From an uncultured Bacteroidales bacterium (lineage in GTDB: Bacteria > Bacteroidota > Bacteroidia > Bacteroidales > Muribaculaceae): a stretch of 44,268 bases of DNA. Position numbers and translations under genes: made by a program. The notes under the pieces are model-generated. The model did not search any database and had not been told where the DNA came from. It saw only the letters and a program-made list of their open reading frames with translations. Numbering within the stretch: the stretch's first letter is position 1; the number at the start of each line of letters is the position of its first letter. The stretch spans positions 1 through 44,268 of the forward strand of contig CADBNR010000066.1 in the NCBI GenBank assembly GCA_902796035.1. Direction: 5' to 3'. Shown here one piece after another: positions 42,401 through 44,268 of this stretch.

Positions 42401-43957
42401 GTTGGACGAGCCTTCGGGACCCGTGATGCCGTTGCAGGTAGCCGTGACAGTAGCCACATAGTTCTGAATCTCGGCGGTTACGGGAAGGTTGGTCGGACAG
42501 GAAGTGGCGGTCTGACCTTCGGCAACCACGTTGCCGTTGATCTTGACGGTGTAGGTAATCTTGGCTGCATCGATGTAACCGTTGTGAACGCCTGTGGTGA
42601 CAGGATCCCAGGATACAGTTGCCGGAGTCAGCTTGACATTGGCGGGAGCTGCAGGGGTGTCATTACCGATATAGATGACCTGAGAAGCCGGCTTGCCGAC
42701 GTGTGTGCCCTGAGAAGCCGTGCACGAGAATGTCACTTCGCCGGAAGCGGAAGCCTGATAGTTGGCGGAAACCTCGGCGCCGGGAGCTGCGCTGCCCGAT
42801 GCGATTTCCGTGTCGTTAGCCTTGATGGTGTAGGACACCATGCCGGTCAGGTCTTCGTTGCCATTGTTCTGGGTAGGCAGGGTGAAAGTCAGCGTACCGG
42901 AGAACGAACCGTTGGGGAATGTAGCGCGTGCGAATTCGGGAGCCTGGGGAGCCAGAGGATCGGCAGGCTTAACCTCGTCGACGTAGATACATGCGGTCTC
43001 GGGAGCACCGGCAAGTGTGCACAGTGAGGTCACCGCGTATGTGCTGGCGTCGATGGACACGATTTCGGAAGTAGAGTCATCGTTGGGGTTATACAGATAG
43101 CTGTTGCTGCTGTAGTCATAACCGAAACCTCCGATGTATTGGCTCGTTACGTTTATGTCCGCCAGCTTGACGGCCGCACCGGTAAGCTTGTTGACCGTAT
43201 ATAGCTCGCTGCTGCCAGATGTGGAGAACTTGCCTGCAACGATGGTCTGGGTATTGCTGTTGAAGGTATAGTTCGAGAAAATAATGTTGGACAGGGAGCT
43301 ATTGTCGTATGCCTGCAGCAGAGACGACTCAAGAGTGGAGCAATCCAGCTTGGCCCAGCCATTGTTGCAGAAACCGTAGAATGCATTGTCCTCGGGCACG
43401 TATGCGCCGCGCTGGATTAATACATCGAAGTCTTCCTGCGATGCGATGGAGCGTGATCTCTTGACAGCTCCGGTCGTCAGGTCGTAGGCACCTACGGAAA
43501 TGCTGCTGACACCGGTTGTAGACTGATTGTAGGAAATCAGGTACAACTCGTTTGCCGCGGGATTCACACCGATGCTGTGTGCTCCTGCGGATGCCTTTAC
43601 AATAGGGGTGTAGGTGGATGCAGACACATTGATTTTGCCACCGCCGAGGAGTGCCTCGGGGTAAATCATACCGGCATATATCTTGTCGGTTGTTACCGCT
43701 GATTTGGCCCTTGATGAGCCTTTCTTGGGAGTGAGAGCTTTAGAAGTGCCCACAACCTGCTCTACAAATCCTGCTGTGCCGGACGATGCGGAGCGTGTGC
43801 GTACGTTGGTTGAGTACTTCGACTTCAGAGAAACGGTCTGCTCTGTTTTCTCAGTCGCAGCACTTGACTTCTGCGCCTTTGCCTGTTGCAAATGCGCTTG
43901 GGCGTATGCTCCTACACTGAGTAGCAGAGATAAACCTAACATAGTCAGTTTTCTCAT
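39413..43957 (-). CDS. Giant secreted multidomain protein with a type IX-secretion-like C-terminal domain
   Basis: 1514 residues. Signal peptide at 1-20 (ending AYAQ). Residues about 90-330 resemble a beta-propeller (ANELYLISYN, VGAYDLTTGAV, YTVNKLTGAAVKLADI). Two blocks follow, each made of two fibronectin-III-like domains and a beta-sandwich: about 335-680 and about 685-1057. The second block repeats the plan of the first (NGYIDAAKITYTV against GGYINKADLTYTV; GQPFNLPASFEP against GKPYDMPAIEDF). A CARDB-like domain is at about 1065-1158 and a cleaved-adhesin/choice-of-anchor J domain at about 1197-1372 (DDFEDADAF ... MLMVDDVTYTP). The last 70 residues (GFAGEKVVVSSADGKVIANG ... SVPAGVYVVTAGNKSVKVVVK-like) resemble type IX sorting or DUF6383 domains. 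Probably surface-attached or released; the ligand is unknown. Confidence 0.88.
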   Translation of the reverse strand: MRKLTMLGLSLLLSVGAYAQAHLQQAKAQKSSAATEKTEQTVSLKSKYSTNVRTRSASSGTAGFVEQVVGTSKALTPKKGSSRAKSAVTTDKIYAGMIYPEALLGGGKINVSASTYTPIVKASAGAHSIGVNPAANELYLISYNQSTTGVSSISVGAYDLTTGAVKRSRSIASQEDFDVLIQRGAYVPEDNAFYGFCNNGWAKLDCSTLESSLLQAYDNSSLSNIIFSNYTFNSNTQTIVAGKFSTSGSSELYTVNKLTGAAVKLADINVTSQYIGGFGYDYSSNSYLYNPNDDSTSEIVSIDASTYAVTSLCTLAGAPETACIYVDEVKPADPLAPQAPEFARATFPNGSFSGTLTFTLPTQNNGNEDLTGMVSYTIKANDTEIASGSAAPGAEVSANYQASASGEVTFSCTASQGTHVGKPASQVIYIGNDTPAAPANVKLTPATVSWDPVTTGVHNGYIDAAKITYTVKINGNVVAEGQTATSCPTNLPVTAEIQNYVATVTATCNGITGPEGSSNDVLFGQPFNLPASFEPDAQQASLFTILDVNNDNKAWTYYTPSQGAPEFRIAYNSRLASDDYLILPPVIINDTKNLCEFTFNAWAGSTSYVEKLEVWIGQENTAAGMTTKILDTTDITWREAKEMKCYFQVPATGKWYVAVKAVSDKDKLRLCVNNFNISVSDVAAKGPAEVENVTVVPGAQGALNATVKFNLPTKDNLGNALSGQVSATVETEVDYKTVTGAAGSAQSVEVMTLQGDNDITIQTMQGDVLGFPVTVSAYTGVEVPDAVSDLVMTPGNTPYSLYGKFTAPETGADGGYINKADLTYTVHQRVQIGEFFGIPIYDYPVILDLGKNSEFTTTDMIPEGTEQAQYVLGVAATNAAGTSDISLLGVILGKPYDMPAIEDFADTQIDLQPMMLNTQGGMTYKYLSAAGIEQINPAFATKGAAIVAQGTDNQYGFWYPPMISTKGANKATFELQYYVGACKNVVVYAEAYGVPEEVIFNESYLMGYPEGFQTLPIELPAKFQDKDWVKISIRCDFSADKQYFVWNGYRLINLVQKDMAAIKTAAPKKVATGADYDVTVDIANYGLNAATAYTVELYANGEKVAEKAGAELASFADGQVVFAQSMSPIATEPIEYYGAVVQAGDANMANNETAVVTVTPKQSTLPGATELTAANSENSVALTWNEPDLTAVTPDPKTDDFEDADAFAAEYGDWVFVDVDEEGVGGFQNMDLPGITPGETKGSFWVWDQSTGIGNQTFDAHSGTKYLFSLFSYEDNEVNDWAISPQLYGGEQTVSFWARSYSGDYPEKIAVYYSTGSTDPNDFVLVEGSEVDVVPAEWTEYQIDLPEGATRFAIRSYAAGSFMLMVDDVTYTPAAAFSGEISLKGYDVYRDGVKLNDAPVEKTDYADANVVEGTTYDYVVVALFDEGAGRVSNTATIKFEKEQSGLDELGAAKTIATAKNTIIVRGFAGEKVVVSSADGKVIANGEASEISSISVPAGVYVVTAGNKSVKVVVK

Positions 43958-44099
43958 ACTTACGTTAGTTTAGTTAAACATTATTATTAATTACTTTCTT
44001 GCTGTTAAAGTGTACAGACGGCTGATGACTTGGCTGCCTGCGGGTCTAACCTTTACCGCCTTGTGGACGTGTAGTTCACTATGTGTGTCATTTAGTTTG

Positions 44100-44134
44100 C
44101 AAAATTACAATATTTTTTCAATTAATCTAACAAA
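44100..44134 (-). promoter_or_regulatory. Promoter of the large secreted protein gene
   Basis: On the minus strand TAATTTTG (44100-44107) matches TAnnTTTG, and TTTG (44131-44134) lies 23 bases upstream, slightly longer than the usual spacer. Confidence 0.5.
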
Positions 44135-44215
44135 AATTTAAAAAAATTCTCATTTTGCCGACAATTATTATCTGTTATCTAAATTAGGGATATTCAGAAA
44201 ATGACCAACTGATTG

Positions 44216-44247
44216 TTTGGCAATGTGATAGAAATTTTGTAACTTTA
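44216..44247 (+). promoter_or_regulatory. Probable promoter leading out of the window
   Basis: TTTG (44216-44219), a 20-base spacer and TAACTTTA (44240-44247), one base off TAnnTTTG. The gene it serves is not in the window. Confidence 0.45.
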
Positions 44248-44268
44248 CAAAGAACCCCCGATGGACCC

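Larger units (their letters stand above)
43958..44268. other. 311-base terminal spacer: leader and promoter of the secreted protein gene, and an outward promoter
   Basis: No coding region is credible. Leftmost are about 135 bases of leader for the minus-strand secreted protein, then its promoter, an A/T-rich stretch (44105-44160), and near the edge a plus-strand promoter for a gene beyond the window. Confidence 0.7.

Overview
The window is a Bacteroidales chromosome segment, most likely from a gut Muribaculaceae-like organism. The order-level evidence is a SusD/SusE/SusF-type glycan-uptake locus, DUF4919 and DUF5683 proteins, a secreted giant with a type IX-secretion-like C-terminus, and Bacteroidetes promoters of the form TTTG-N19/20-TAnnTTTG. 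The family-level placement is inference from gene content and a fairly high G+C. Most of the window is housekeeping DNA. One tRNA gene (Glu, UUC) is present. I see no insertion sequence, prophage or CRISPR array.

Layout. 1-3.2 kb: end of a glycan-binding locus (partial SusD-like gene, SusE-like lipoprotein, SusF-like gene broken by an in-frame TGA). 3.3-4.5 kb: a decayed AAA-ATPase/nuclease-family gene with a frameshift near its start and no nuclease end. 4.5-6.4 kb (minus): an MptE/DUF115-like protein and 6-phosphofructokinase. 6.5-12.3 kb (plus): ribF, upp, recF, a DciA/DUF721 protein, a thioesterase, a SIS-only sugar-phosphate isomerase, a helical-repeat protein and SlyD. 12.3-18.6 kb (minus): the stringent-response enzyme Rel/SpoT, a PgpH-like 7TM-HD phosphodiesterase, a membrane protein, a DUF4919 protein and ribH. 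19.6-23.7 kb (plus): parA, parB, DUF5683 and an MltD-like transglycosylase. 23.8-28.7 kb (plus): nhaD, tsaE, birA, a flippase-like membrane protein, a one-TM protein and an LRR protein. 28.8-37.3 kb (plus): a carboxynorspermidine/saccharopine dehydrogenase, tRNA-Glu, rpsT, nadB, an S41 protease and mfd. Then gap (minus), mscL (plus) and a 1514-residue secreted multidomain protein (minus).

How the genes fit together. Rel/SpoT and the PgpH-like enzyme are adjacent and probably co-transcribed, which would tie (p)ppGpp to c-di-AMP turnover. RibF and RibH serve flavin synthesis, NadB starts NAD synthesis, and RecF, DciA and Mfd serve replication and repair. ParAB, the transglycosylase and DUF5683 link chromosome segregation with the envelope.

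The least ordinary feature is in the spacers. Eight gene-free or gene-end stretches carry short, degenerate tandem arrays with strict periods of 7, 9 or 10 bases. Most begin at or just after a stop codon, and the same unit families recur at distant loci. Two heptamer arrays of opposite orientation flank parA-parB-DUF5683-mltD, whose orientation relative to rel suggests that the block was inverted. Two further palindromic elements (19195-19286 and 38707-38853) carry micro-hairpins with a GGA/TCC loop and changing stems. The one upstream of mscL has the architecture of REP/BIME elements.
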